A stretch of 64,000 bases of DNA from Algoriphagus sp. PAP.12. Its GTDB lineage: Bacteria; Bacteroidota; Bacteroidia; Cytophagales; Cyclobacteriaceae. Made by a program: the position numbers and the translations under genes. The notes under the pieces are model-generated. The model was not told the DNA's origin, did no database searches, and saw nothing but the letters and a program-made list of their open reading frames with translations. Location: positions 301,244 to 365,243 of the forward strand of contig NZ_JAPPSQ010000002.1 in assembly GCF_026652115.1 (NCBI RefSeq). The letters are read 5' to 3'. This document shows positions 7,373 through 15,574 of this stretch, piece after piece. The first letter of the stretch is position 1; the number at the start of each line of letters is the position of its first letter.

Positions 7373-9236
7373 TTTATTTCTCTATTTCATTCTTTTCTTC
7401 TTGATTCTTTCACAAACTTCTTTTTCACAGGGAGTTATACAGAATCATTTTCGCTCTCCGGTAAAGCCAGGAGGAAGAAATTATCTATCCGGTAATTTCT
7501 CCGAACTTCGTCCCAATCACTTTCATACAGGTTTGGATTACAAGTTTGGAGGAGTCGAGGGAGAACCAATCTACGCCGCTGCTGATGGATGGATTCACCG
7601 GATCAAGATTTCTACCTATGGCTATGGAAATGTCATATATATGAAGCATCCGACGGGGCATATTACACTGTATGGACATTTGAGAAATTTCAATCCAAAG
7701 CTTCAAAAATACATCATCCAAAAGATGTACGAAGCCAAAGAGAATGATTTGGAAGTCTATCCAGAGCCCGGAGAAATCCAGATAAAAAAGGGAGAGCGAA
7801 TTGCAGATGGAGGAAACTCAGGAAGCTCAGGAGGTCCACACCTTCACTTTGAAATCCGCGATAGCTTGGATAGAGCAATGGATCCATTGCTATTTGGATT
7901 CCCTGAAATCATAGACAAAACCCCACCTACTCCACAAAAAGTGGCTTTGGTACCTTTGGACATCACTTCAAGAATCAATGGGAAATACCAAAGAGAGGAA
8001 TTTTCATTGAGTCCAATCACAGGTGGGTATAGGATTCCCGCTACTGTTGAAATTACCGGAAGAGTTGGAGTTGAATTTCAAGGCTTTGATCAATTGGATG
8101 GTGCCAGCAACAGGAATGGCTTCCCCACTTTTGAAATTTATGAGGAAGACAGTTTGAAGTATAGTTTGGTAGTGGATAAGGTAGATTTTAATATCTCTCG
8201 TCAATTCCTACTTCACACCCACAACAACCGATTCACCAAGCTATATTTTCAGCCCAATCTGAAATTTGATTACCTCCATCCTCAAACTTCCACTGCAGGA
8301 CATTTGGAGTTGGAATCTGGTGTCAAAAAAGATTACCAACTGAGGCTTAAAGACGCATACGGTAACCTTCAAAGAATCAATTTCACATTGGTTGGGAAAG
8401 ACCAGGATTTTACGGTGAATGATGGAGCAGCTCCTTCCAAAGCTCAAGTAGACTACATCGGGAATATTTTGAAAATCAAAGCTCCCATCACACCGATGGG
8501 TGGATTGGCCAAGTATTATGTAGGCACTCAAACTTTTGAAATGCTTCCAGCTTATCAGGATGCAAATTCCAGAACCTACCTATGGGACATGAGATTTGGA
8601 GTGCCTGATCAAATTGACATTTGCTCAGAAGTCATCCAAACTCCTTTGAAAGCGATCATTCCGGCAGGAGAAGAGAAATTATATGCTGAAAAAGGTGTTC
8701 AGATTCATTTTGAGGAAAACACTCTTCTGGACCATTTATTCCTAAGAATTGAAGAAAGTGGGACCGTGACCTCTCCCCGATTGACAATCAATGATCCATC
8801 TGAATACCTTTGGAATTCAATGGAAGTCTTATGGTATGCCAACCCCGGGAATTTGAACAAATCCAGAGCCCATGTCTATCAGGTAAATAGTCGTGGAAGT
8901 AAGTCATTTGTAGGTGGAACATGGGAAGATGGAGCAATCCGCTTCAAAACCAGAAATTTTGGTACTTTTATGCTCGCCGAGGACGAAAAAGCTCCTTCGA
9001 TTACACCGATTCGAGTTAATAACTCTGAGATCAGATTTACCATCAAAGATGATTTATCAGGCATTCAAAGTTTTGAAGCCATGGTAAACGGTGAGTGGGT
9101 TTTGATGAGATATGAGCATAAAAAAGCTCAAATCTGGTCTGAAAAATTAGAAGAAAAAGCTTTTCGGGGTCCGGTTCTACTTCGGGTAAAGGACTCCGCA
9201 GGCAATGTAGCTGAATGGAAAGGTACTATCAGTTAA
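7359..9236 (+). CDS. Secreted M23-family metallopeptidase
   Basis: 625 residues. The only good start is TTG 7359, overlapping the FAH gene by 14 nt, followed directly by a signal peptide (to about residue 24, FSQ). The LytM/M23 zinc site is complete: H56-x-x-x-D60 in HTGLD, a His near 107 in LYGHL, and H161-L-H163 in GGPHLHFEIRD. The remaining 450 residues are beta-rich Ig-like segments (a late one includes IRFTIKDDLSGIQSFEA). M23 enzymes cut peptidoglycan cross-bridges or regulate amidases. The long C-terminal part is typical of Bacteroidota members and may mediate surface or partner binding. Confidence 0.87.
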   Translation: MRLNNLFLYFILFFLILSQTSFSQGVIQNHFRSPVKPGGRNYLSGNFSELRPNHFHTGLDYKFGGVEGEPIYAAADGWIHRIKISTYGYGNVIYMKHPTGHITLYGHLRNFNPKLQKYIIQKMYEAKENDLEVYPEPGEIQIKKGERIADGGNSGSSGGPHLHFEIRDSLDRAMDPLLFGFPEIIDKTPPTPQKVALVPLDITSRINGKYQREEFSLSPITGGYRIPATVEITGRVGVEFQGFDQLDGASNRNGFPTFEIYEEDSLKYSLVVDKVDFNISRQFLLHTHNNRFTKLYFQPNLKFDYLHPQTSTAGHLELESGVKKDYQLRLKDAYGNLQRINFTLVGKDQDFTVNDGAAPSKAQVDYIGNILKIKAPITPMGGLAKYYVGTQTFEMLPAYQDANSRTYLWDMRFGVPDQIDICSEVIQTPLKAIIPAGEEKLYAEKGVQIHFEENTLLDHLFLRIEESGTVTSPRLTINDPSEYLWNSMEVLWYANPGNLNKSRAHVYQVNSRGSKSFVGGTWEDGAIRFKTRNFGTFMLAEDEKAPSITPIRVNNSEIRFTIKDDLSGIQSFEAMVNGEWVLMRYEHKKAQIWSEKLEEKAFRGPVLLRVKDSAGNVAEWKGTIS

Positions 9237-9262
9237 TTATTCACATTCAAAATTATTGATTT

Positions 9263-9712
9263 ATGTCACTAGAAGTTGGTCAAAAAGCACCTGAATTTGA
9301 AGCAAAAATTGAAACTGGAGAAACTATCAAGTTATCCGATTACAAAGGCAAAAAGGTAGTTCTTTATTTCTATCCAAAAGACAATACTCCAGGCTGTACT
9401 GCAGAGGCTTGTAATCTAAGAGATAACTATGACACATTGCTAAAAGCAGGATATGTAGTTTTGGGAATTAGCTCAGATTCTGAAAAATCTCATCAAAAAT
9501 TTATTGAAAAACAATCTCTTCCCTTTTCTTTGATATCCGATCCTGATTTGACAGTTCATAACCTGTACGGTACATGGGTCGAAAAACAGATGTATGGAAG
9601 AAAATACATGGGAACTGCCCGTACCACTTTCATCATCGACGAAAATGGAATGATCGAGGAGATCATCGAAAAAGTAAAAACTAAAGAGCACACTGCTCAA
9701 ATTCTTAAATAA
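9263..9712 (+). CDS. bcp: Thioredoxin-dependent thiol peroxidase (Bcp/PrxQ-type peroxiredoxin)
   Basis: 149 residues, full length. FYPKDNTPGCTAEAC contains the peroxidatic Cys45 and the resolving Cys50 with the five-residue spacing of PrxQ/Bcp enzymes. The C-terminal half keeps the thioredoxin fold (GTARTTFIIDENG). It reduces H2O2 and organic hydroperoxides in the cytosol, using thioredoxin as donor. It lies 26 nt after the M23 gene and 8 nt before the transketolase N-terminal subunit, so it is probably co-transcribed with both. Confidence 0.95.
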   Translation: MSLEVGQKAPEFEAKIETGETIKLSDYKGKKVVLYFYPKDNTPGCTAEACNLRDNYDTLLKAGYVVLGISSDSEKSHQKFIEKQSLPFSLISDPDLTVHNLYGTWVEKQMYGRKYMGTARTTFIIDENGMIEEIIEKVKTKEHTAQILK

Positions 9713-9720
9713 TCTCCGTA

Positions 9721-10572
9721 ATGGAAAAACAATCAGTAGAACAACTCCAAAAGGTCTGTACCCAACTCAGAAGGGATGTTTTGAGAATGGTACATGCTGT
9801 ACAATCCGGTCACCCGGGAGCCCCATTGGGCTGTGCAGAATTTTTTGTCGCTCTGTATTTTGATCAGATGACACATAATCCAGATTTCCAGATGGACGGA
9901 AAAGGTGAAGATCTTTTCTTCCTATCCAATGGCCACCTTTCTGCAGGTTGGTATTCAGTATTGGCTAGAAGTGGATATTTCCCAGTTGAAGAATTAGTGA
10001 CATTTAGAAAGTTGAATTCAAGATTGCAAGGACATCCAGCAACTCATGAGCACCTTCCGGGAATCAGAATTGCTTCAGGATCTTTGGGTCAGGGACTTTC
10101 TGTGGCTTTGGGTGTTGCTCAAGCTAAAAAACTCAACAATGACGATAAACTTGTTTATGTATTGATGGGTGATGGTGAATTGCAGGAAGGTCAAGTGTGG
10201 GAAGCGGCCATGTATGGGGCTCATTATGGAGTTGACAATATCATAGCTACTGTAGATTACAATGGTCAGCAAATTGACGGTCCTACTGAGAAAGTAATGG
10301 ATTTGAAAAACTTGAAAGCCAAGTGGGAAGCATTTGGTTGGGAAGTGATCGAAACCAAAAAAGGAAATGATATGCAATCCGTAATCGAAGGATTGGAAAA
10401 AGCAAAATCATTAACGGGTAAAGGAAAGCCAGTTTTGAACCTCCTTTATACCGAAATGGGCTATGGAGTTGACTTCATGGTAGGCACTCACAAATGGCAT
10501 GGTTCTCCTCCAAATGACGAGCAACTTGCTGATGCTTTGAGCCAACTACCAGAAACCCTTGGCGACTATTAA
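9721..10572 (+). CDS. Transketolase, N-terminal (TPP-binding) subunit
   Basis: 283 residues. The thiamine diphosphate motif begins at GDGELQEGQVWEA and continues to DYNGQQIDG. GHPGAPLGCAEF and SNGHLSAGWY are substrate and cofactor loops, and GSLGQGLSVALG is conserved. The C-terminal pyrimidine-domain half is encoded separately 23 nt downstream, the split arrangement common in Bacteroidota and archaea. Together they transfer two-carbon units between sugar phosphates in the non-oxidative pentose phosphate pathway. Confidence 0.95.
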   Translation: MEKQSVEQLQKVCTQLRRDVLRMVHAVQSGHPGAPLGCAEFFVALYFDQMTHNPDFQMDGKGEDLFFLSNGHLSAGWYSVLARSGYFPVEELVTFRKLNSRLQGHPATHEHLPGIRIASGSLGQGLSVALGVAQAKKLNNDDKLVYVLMGDGELQEGQVWEAAMYGAHYGVDNIIATVDYNGQQIDGPTEKVMDLKNLKAKWEAFGWEVIETKKGNDMQSVIEGLEKAKSLTGKGKPVLNLLYTEMGYGVDFMVGTHKWHGSPPNDEQLADALSQLPETLGDY

Positions 10573-10595
10573 TCCAACCTTCCAATCGACTTATC

Positions 10596-11558
10596 ATGGA
10601 CTTAGATTTAAAATATAATTACACAGAAAAAAAAGATACCCGTTCTGGATTCGGAGACGGATTTTTGGAAGCAGGTCGCAAAAACCCCAATGTAGTTGGG
10701 CTTTGTGCTGATTTGATTGGTTCCCTAAAAATGGGAGCATTCCAAAAGGAATTCCCTGAGAGATTTTTCCAAACAGGGATTTCCGAAGCTAATATGATCG
10801 GACTTTCTGCAGGATTGACAATTGGTGATAAAATTCCTTTCGCTGGAACTTTTGCCAATTTTGCGACAGGTCGTGTTTACGATCAAATCCGTCAATCTGT
10901 AGCCTATTCCAACAAAAACGTAAAAATTTGTGCTTCTCACGCAGGTTTGACTTTGGGAGAAGATGGTGCTACTCACCAGATCTTAGAAGACTTGGGGATG
11001 ATGAAAATGCTTCCTCACATGACTGTAATCAACCCTTGTGATTACAACCAAACCAAAGCAGCTACTTTGGCTATCGCTGAATACGAAGGACCGGTTTATT
11101 TGAGATTTGGCCGTCCTAGCTGGCCGATCTTTACTCCTGCTGACCAGAAGTTTGAGATTGGAAAAGCCTGGAAAATGATCGATGGTACTGATGTAACCAT
11201 TTTTGCTACCGGACATTTGGTTTGGGAAGCAGTGGTTGCTGAAGCGATCTTAAGAAAAGAAGGAATCTCAGCTGAGGTAATCAATATCCACACCATCAAA
11301 CCTTTGGACGAAGAAGCTATTTTGGATTCTGTAGCAAAAACTGGTTGCGCAGTCTCTGCTGAAGAGCATCAAATCAATGGTGGTTTGGGTGATTCAGTAG
11401 CTCAGACATTGATTCGTCACAATCCAGCTCCTTTGGAATATGTAGGTGTAAATGACAGCTTCGGTGAGTCAGGAACTCCAACCGAATTGCTTGAAAAATA
11501 CGGCCTGAATGCTGCAAATATCGTGGCTGCTGCTAAAAAAGCATTGGCAAGAAAATAA
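10596..11558 (+). CDS. Transketolase, C-terminal (pyrimidine-binding) subunit
   Basis: 320 residues. It carries the Transket_pyr domain (about 12-170, with GISEANMIGLSAGL containing the Glu that activates TPP, and FANFATGRVYDQIRQSVAY), followed by the C-terminal regulatory fold (about 190-310, with VINIHTIKPLDEEAI and EEHQINGGLGDSVA). It works as a heteromer with the product of the preceding gene. The operon is closed by a hairpin at 11581-11608. Confidence 0.95.
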   Translation: MDLDLKYNYTEKKDTRSGFGDGFLEAGRKNPNVVGLCADLIGSLKMGAFQKEFPERFFQTGISEANMIGLSAGLTIGDKIPFAGTFANFATGRVYDQIRQSVAYSNKNVKICASHAGLTLGEDGATHQILEDLGMMKMLPHMTVINPCDYNQTKAATLAIAEYEGPVYLRFGRPSWPIFTPADQKFEIGKAWKMIDGTDVTIFATGHLVWEAVVAEAILRKEGISAEVINIHTIKPLDEEAILDSVAKTGCAVSAEEHQINGGLGDSVAQTLIRHNPAPLEYVGVNDSFGESGTPTELLEKYGLNAANIVAAAKKALARK

Positions 11559-11580
11559 GATTGAATATTTACAATCATTG

Positions 11581-11612
11581 AAACCGCAAGCTTTCAAGTT
11601 TGCGGTTTTTTT
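11581..11612. terminator. Terminator between convergent genes
   Basis: AAACCGCAA (11581-11589) pairs with TTGCGGTTT (11600-11608), with a small inner CTT/AAG extension, followed on the plus strand by a T-tract to 11612. It lies between the transketolase stop and the stop of the minus-strand pentapeptide gene (11611-11613) and probably serves the plus-strand transcript; on the minus strand it lacks a clear T-tract. Confidence 0.75.
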
Positions 11613-12735
11613 ATTTCCCATCCCTACTGATTCTTCCCTCATCCAACTTTTCATCTGCATTGGCATTTTGCTTCGAAAGCTCTTCCAAATACTTTTCTGC
11701 TTTGCCAATAACTTTATCTAATTGTCCGGGAAGATCTGAATGTTCCAAATAGGTGAAATATTGAACATTCTTTCTAGAAATAATATCCTTGAACATGGCA
11801 TAGACGGAATCATGTTTATCATCATGGATCCAGGCTATGATCGGCGTATTGTAATTGGAAGATATCCTTCCCAATTCTGCAGGAACCGATCCCCCTTCCA
11901 AATTGGCAAAAACATACCTACTCAATCCAGCCATGGTAGTGACGTTTTCAATCAGATTTGTTTCAGCGTTTGGAACGAAATCAAAAATGATGGGAACAAA
12001 GCCTCTTTCTCTCAACAATTCCCCAACCAACCTCAACAAGTCCAATCCACCTTCACGAAATTTCCCCAAAAGCAAAACAGTCTTTTCATTCAGCTTTTTA
12101 AGTGATTTTCCAAATCCGTCTTCTTGGTTGATGAAGTAAAAAAACTGCGCTAATGCTAAATCATCTACATAAATTACCTCATGGTGAGGACCTAGCATAC
12201 TTCGGGAAAAGTTATCCCGATGGAGAAAAAGCTCCTGTTGTACCGTTCTATCAGTGATATGTAAATCCCATGCAGAAACCCCATAAACATTGCATCCCTC
12301 TATCCTGGCCCCATCAAAATTGGCGCCGATGAAAGTCGAATTATTCAAAGCACAATCCACTAATTGAGCACCAGAAAAATCAGTGTAAGCACAATAGGCT
12401 TTCCTCATCATACATCCAGTGAAATTGGCACCTGGAAAACCGGCTCGACTCATATCCACTTCATACAAATAGCAATTGGAAAAATCAGCTCCTGGGAAAA
12501 TTGCAGATTCAAAAGAGGAATTATGAAAATCAGTATTGCTGAAATTATAGGGATGTTCTGACCCCGATGAAGCGATTGCTCCTTTGGTCTGAATCGAGGT
12601 TTTATCTTTTCTCGCGAATTCAGGATAAACTGAAATCTCACTTAAGTCAGGATGAATTAGTGGATTCTCTTTTCTCCATTGATTCCAAACTTCTGGACCT
12701 TGATGAAAAATCTCTAAATGTTTAGGATGTGCCAT
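11611..12735 (-). CDS. Pentapeptide-repeat protein with C-terminal TIR/nucleotide-fold-like domain
   Basis: 374 residues, no signal peptide. Residues about 64-155 are pentapeptide repeats of the A(D/N)F/L-x-x type (PGADFSNCYLYEVDMSRAGF, PGANFTGC, SGAQLVDCAL, IGANFDGARIEG), expected to form a right-handed quadrilateral beta-helix. After a linker, residues about 216-330 form a Rossmann-like domain: KTVLLLGKF (strand and loop), LLRERGFVPIIFDF, LIENVTTMAGLSRYVFANL, and NTPIIAWIHDD. This tail resembles the TIR-like/nucleotide-sugar-binding tails seen on other bacterial pentapeptide proteins. Whether it has NADase or other activity is unknown. It stands alone on the minus strand. Confidence 0.7.
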   Translation of the reverse strand: MAHPKHLEIFHQGPEVWNQWRKENPLIHPDLSEISVYPEFARKDKTSIQTKGAIASSGSEHPYNFSNTDFHNSSFESAIFPGADFSNCYLYEVDMSRAGFPGANFTGCMMRKAYCAYTDFSGAQLVDCALNNSTFIGANFDGARIEGCNVYGVSAWDLHITDRTVQQELFLHRDNFSRSMLGPHHEVIYVDDLALAQFFYFINQEDGFGKSLKKLNEKTVLLLGKFREGGLDLLRLVGELLRERGFVPIIFDFVPNAETNLIENVTTMAGLSRYVFANLEGGSVPAELGRISSNYNTPIIAWIHDDKHDSVYAMFKDIISRKNVQYFTYLEHSDLPGQLDKVIGKAEKYLEELSKQNANADEKLDEGRISRDGK

Positions 12736-12841
12736 TTTCTGACATTTAAATTGAAAAATTCGATGAATTCAAGGTAATAATTTAACTTTTTAGAATGGGA
12801 TAAACTATTTTCCCGATTCAATCCGAGTATCACCCTTTCTT

Positions 12842-13393
12842 ATGAAAATAGAATTATCTCCTCAAATCAACATCCTCCCTATTCAAGCCGGGGATGCAGA
12901 TTTCCTGATCGATTTGATGTGTAAAGTTTATAAGGACTCTTATCACGATTTCTGGATTGATGGCGGAGATTGGTATACCCAAATGATTTATAACACTTCA
13001 AACATTCATAAAGAATTGAAGCGCGTTCGATCCCATTACTTTTTTGTTGAAGTTGAAGGTGAAAAAGTCGGGATTCTAAAATATGATTTCCCTTTCTCAC
13101 CAAGAGAAACCGAGATCCCAAACGCCATGAAACTGCATCGACTTTACCTAAGCCCAAAAGTCCATGGCAAGGGAATTGCAGTTGTTTTGATGAAGCACAT
13201 TGAAACAGTGGCTTCTGAAAATGATTTGGATTGGATTTGGCTGGAAGCAATGGATGCCAAGCCACAAGCGAAAAGGTTTTATGAGAAAAATGACTATCAA
13301 ATAGCCCATACCTATGTTTTGGACTTTGAACACCTAAAACCAGAATATCGTGAAATCCACATCATGAAGAAAAAAGTCCCCAAAAGGATTTAA
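12842..13393 (+). CDS. GNAT-family N-acetyltransferase
   Basis: 183 residues. The acetyl-CoA site is recognisable as LHRLYLSPKVHGKGIAVVLM (about 99-118; strand beta4 then the R/Q-x-x-G-x-G/A pyrophosphate loop in the form KVHGKGIA). The downstream segment WIWLEAMDAKPQAKRFYEKNDY is the usual end of the fold. The substrate is unknown. The start ATG 12842 follows a 106-nt divergent spacer. It is 16 nt before the GH99-like gene and may be transcribed with it. Confidence 0.85.
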   Translation: MKIELSPQINILPIQAGDADFLIDLMCKVYKDSYHDFWIDGGDWYTQMIYNTSNIHKELKRVRSHYFFVEVEGEKVGILKYDFPFSPRETEIPNAMKLHRLYLSPKVHGKGIAVVLMKHIETVASENDLDWIWLEAMDAKPQAKRFYEKNDYQIAHTYVLDFEHLKPEYREIHIMKKKVPKRI

Positions 13394-13409
13394 ATTCAAA
13401 AAGACCAAC

Positions 13410-14954
13410 ATGACTATGAAGCATCTTTTACCTCTCTCTGTTTTTATTTTTAACCTAACATCTTGCCAGCCTGTTCATACCTCAAATCAAGCAGCATCTT
13501 TTTTCCCAGAATCCTTAAACCCTTCAACTGCCATTTCTGAAGAGGATGAATTAGTGGGTGTTTACTACATGCCATCTTGGGATACAGATCCTGACCCAAA
13601 TGTGGATCGGGATAGCTTTTGGTCCTGTATTCAAGATCCTGAAAACTGCGCTAGTTTGAAAAACACGGGCATTTGGGGTCCAAAAGGAAGAGTCTATAAT
13701 AAAAGATATCCGTACGAGGGGCCTTATTTGGATAGAAAGCCCGTCAAGGAATTGAAAGGTTTTTACAATAGAACTGATCCTGAAGTCATCAAAAAGCAGT
13801 TGCAGCTGATGAAGTCGTATGGCATTGATTTTTTTGCCTATGACTGGTTTTACGGAAGGAATTATTACTATCATCTTTACTTCGGTCCGCAATCCAAAAT
13901 CTTTTATCCTGAGGGATGGAAAATCGATCCCAATCGTGATGGCCGCGTTGCTGTTCCGGGATTGGAAGAATGGAATGAGCAGCTTCAGGTCATGCTGGAT
14001 GTGAATGCCAAGCTCCCTGCCGATCAGCAAATGAAGTGGGCGATCAATTGGTGTGATGATAGTCATGAAAGATGGATGGCCTGGCTAAAGATCGGTTCTC
14101 CGGATGAAATGGCGAGAAAGGCTAATTATGATGGAGAAAAACCTGACAAAGCATTGTACCTGAAAGTTCATGAGAAAATCACTCGTCAATGGACTGATAA
14201 ATATTTCAAAAGAAAAGACTATCTCAAGGGAAAAGACGGGAGGCCTATCGTGTATTTCTATTTTCCTCAAGATGCTGAATCAAGGGCTGCCTATTATGGT
14301 TTGGAATTAAAAGACCTGCTTGATCTTTCCCAGAAAATCGCCAAAGAACAGGGCTTCCCGGGAATCAAATTCATAGCAGTGACGGCAGGCCCGATGCTTG
14401 AACGTGAAAGAGCATATGGATTGCCGACTGTTTGGAAAGCCAATAACCCCAATCGTCCTTGGGAAGGTGGCGTTTATCAGAAGAAATTATTGCTACAGGA
14501 ATATGTCCCAAGACTCAAATCCATGGGTTTTGAAGGGATGACTGCCTATGTTTACCATAACTTCATGGAGAAAGACAACCGCTCTTATGCCGACATGAGA
14601 GAGACATACAAAGGTCATTGGAACAAATGGAGTGAGGAATTCAAATCCGACCCAAAATTTGAATACCAAGTTCCTGTAGCGATGGGATGGGATATGAGAC
14701 CTGCTGGAGGCACCTGGCCACAACCTTCAGGCTTTCCTTCCGAACCCTATAAAGACAAAGTCCATAGCGATAAAAAATCTTTCACAGCGATGCTAAGAGA
14801 CGCAATGGAAGTTTCGCAGAAATACCGAAACTCAAATGGCAATACTGTGATGATCTGTTGCTGGAATGAATATTTGGAAGGGAATTATATCGAGCCCACA
14901 CAAGGTCATGGATATGACTATTTGGAAGTGATCAAGGAGGTTTACGGAAATTGA
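13410..14954 (+). CDS. GH99-like / WbsX-type glycan-active lipoprotein
   Basis: 514 residues from ATG 13410 (a second ATG at 13416 is equally likely). The lipobox-like segment LTSC gives a lipidated Cys near residue 20. The catalytic-type domain starts at LVGVYYMPSWD, continues with YGIDFFAYDWFYGRNYYYH and MKWAINWCDD, and ends with CCWNEYLEGNYIEPT, the pattern of the GH99-like/WbsX family (glycoside hydrolase clan with endo-mannosidases). It probably acts at the outer membrane or in the periplasm on a polysaccharide. The family also includes proteins annotated as polysaccharide biosynthesis factors, so hydrolysis is inferred. Confidence 0.8.
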   Translation: MTMKHLLPLSVFIFNLTSCQPVHTSNQAASFFPESLNPSTAISEEDELVGVYYMPSWDTDPDPNVDRDSFWSCIQDPENCASLKNTGIWGPKGRVYNKRYPYEGPYLDRKPVKELKGFYNRTDPEVIKKQLQLMKSYGIDFFAYDWFYGRNYYYHLYFGPQSKIFYPEGWKIDPNRDGRVAVPGLEEWNEQLQVMLDVNAKLPADQQMKWAINWCDDSHERWMAWLKIGSPDEMARKANYDGEKPDKALYLKVHEKITRQWTDKYFKRKDYLKGKDGRPIVYFYFPQDAESRAAYYGLELKDLLDLSQKIAKEQGFPGIKFIAVTAGPMLERERAYGLPTVWKANNPNRPWEGGVYQKKLLLQEYVPRLKSMGFEGMTAYVYHNFMEKDNRSYADMRETYKGHWNKWSEEFKSDPKFEYQVPVAMGWDMRPAGGTWPQPSGFPSEPYKDKVHSDKKSFTAMLRDAMEVSQKYRNSNGNTVMICCWNEYLEGNYIEPTQGHGYDYLEVIKEVYGN

Positions 14955-14990
14955 TAAAACTAAGTCAGGGACTTGACCTTTATCATGTTT
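14952..14990 (+). terminator. Possible terminator after the GH99-like gene
   Basis: TGATAAA (14952-14958, containing the stop codon) can pair with TTTATCA (14979-14985), with an inner AAGT/ACTT stem, followed by TGTTTTAAT. It is a weak AT-rich stem. Confidence 0.4.
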
Positions 14991-15033
14991 TAATACAGGG
15001 AATAAAAGTAGGTTTGAAAAAACCATCAACCCA

Positions 15034-15474
15034 ATGAATAACCTTCTACGCCTTGGAAGATTTTCCCTCTTCGTAATCTATTTCTGGTTCGGATTTCTCA
15101 AAGTATTGGGCATCTCCCCTGCCGAACCGCTTGTTCACAACCTCTTTGATCAACTCCTGGTTGGGTTTATCCCATTTGAGCAGTTTAGTTCACTATTTGG
15201 ACTTCTGGAATGCTTGATTGGAATCGTCTGGCTTTTTCCCAGACTAACCCGAATAGCAATTGCTGCCTTGTTAGCCCATATGGTTGCCACTTTTCTACCC
15301 GTCTTTTTCCTTCCCAATGATACCTGGCAGACATGGTTTACCCCTACTCTTGTCGGCCAATATATCATCAAAAATTTTGCTTTGATATCCTTGGGATTGA
15401 TCATTTTCAAGTTAGATCCAGGATTTGTTTTAGAGGAAAAAAAAGAAAACTCAAAACAGTTGGTCAACAGCTAA
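15034..15474 (+). CDS. DoxX-like four-helix membrane protein
   Basis: 146 residues with four hydrophobic helices (about 7-27, 50-68, 74-96 and 108-126). FSLFVIYFWFGFLKVLGI with SPAEPLV, followed by FSSLFGLLECLIGIVWLFP, follows the DoxX/YkgB pattern. Members sit in the inner membrane; some are linked to thiosulfate oxidation or redox, but most have no known role. No enzymatic motif is visible. It is followed by a strong terminator at 15509-15540. Confidence 0.75.
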   Translation: MNNLLRLGRFSLFVIYFWFGFLKVLGISPAEPLVHNLFDQLLVGFIPFEQFSSLFGLLECLIGIVWLFPRLTRIAIAALLAHMVATFLPVFFLPNDTWQTWFTPTLVGQYIIKNFALISLGLIIFKLDPGFVLEEKKENSKQLVNS

Positions 15475-15508
15475 TCAACCCTCCTATTCTTTTCATTTTT
15501 AGCAGATT

Positions 15509-15547
15509 AAGTGACCATTGGCTAGTTCCAATGGTCACTTCTTTTTA
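15509..15547 (+). terminator. Intrinsic terminator after the DoxX-like gene
   Basis: A perfect 13-bp stem, AAGTGACCATTGG (15509-15521) and CCAATGGTCACTT (15528-15540), has a 6-nt loop and is followed by CTTTTTATTTTT. It argues that the tricorn gene starts downstream at 15575 and not at an in-frame ATG inside the hairpin. Confidence 0.85.
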
Positions 15548-15574
15548 TTTTTAGAAAAACCACTTAACCCAAAT

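Noticed and set aside
11855..12139. 94-codon plus-strand ORF, and neighbours at 11740-12105, opposite the pentapeptide gene
   Set aside because: They mirror the minus-strand coding sequence and have Asn/Pro/Ser-rich composition typical of shadow frames.
12879..13265. 128-codon minus-strand ORF opposite the GNAT gene
   Set aside because: It is fully antisense to a recognised GNAT with an intact acetyl-CoA loop and shows no domain of its own.
15518..15574. Longer N-terminus for the tricorn peptidase starting at 15518
   Set aside because: It falls inside the terminator hairpin 15509-15540 and hides the signal peptide that begins at ATG 15575.
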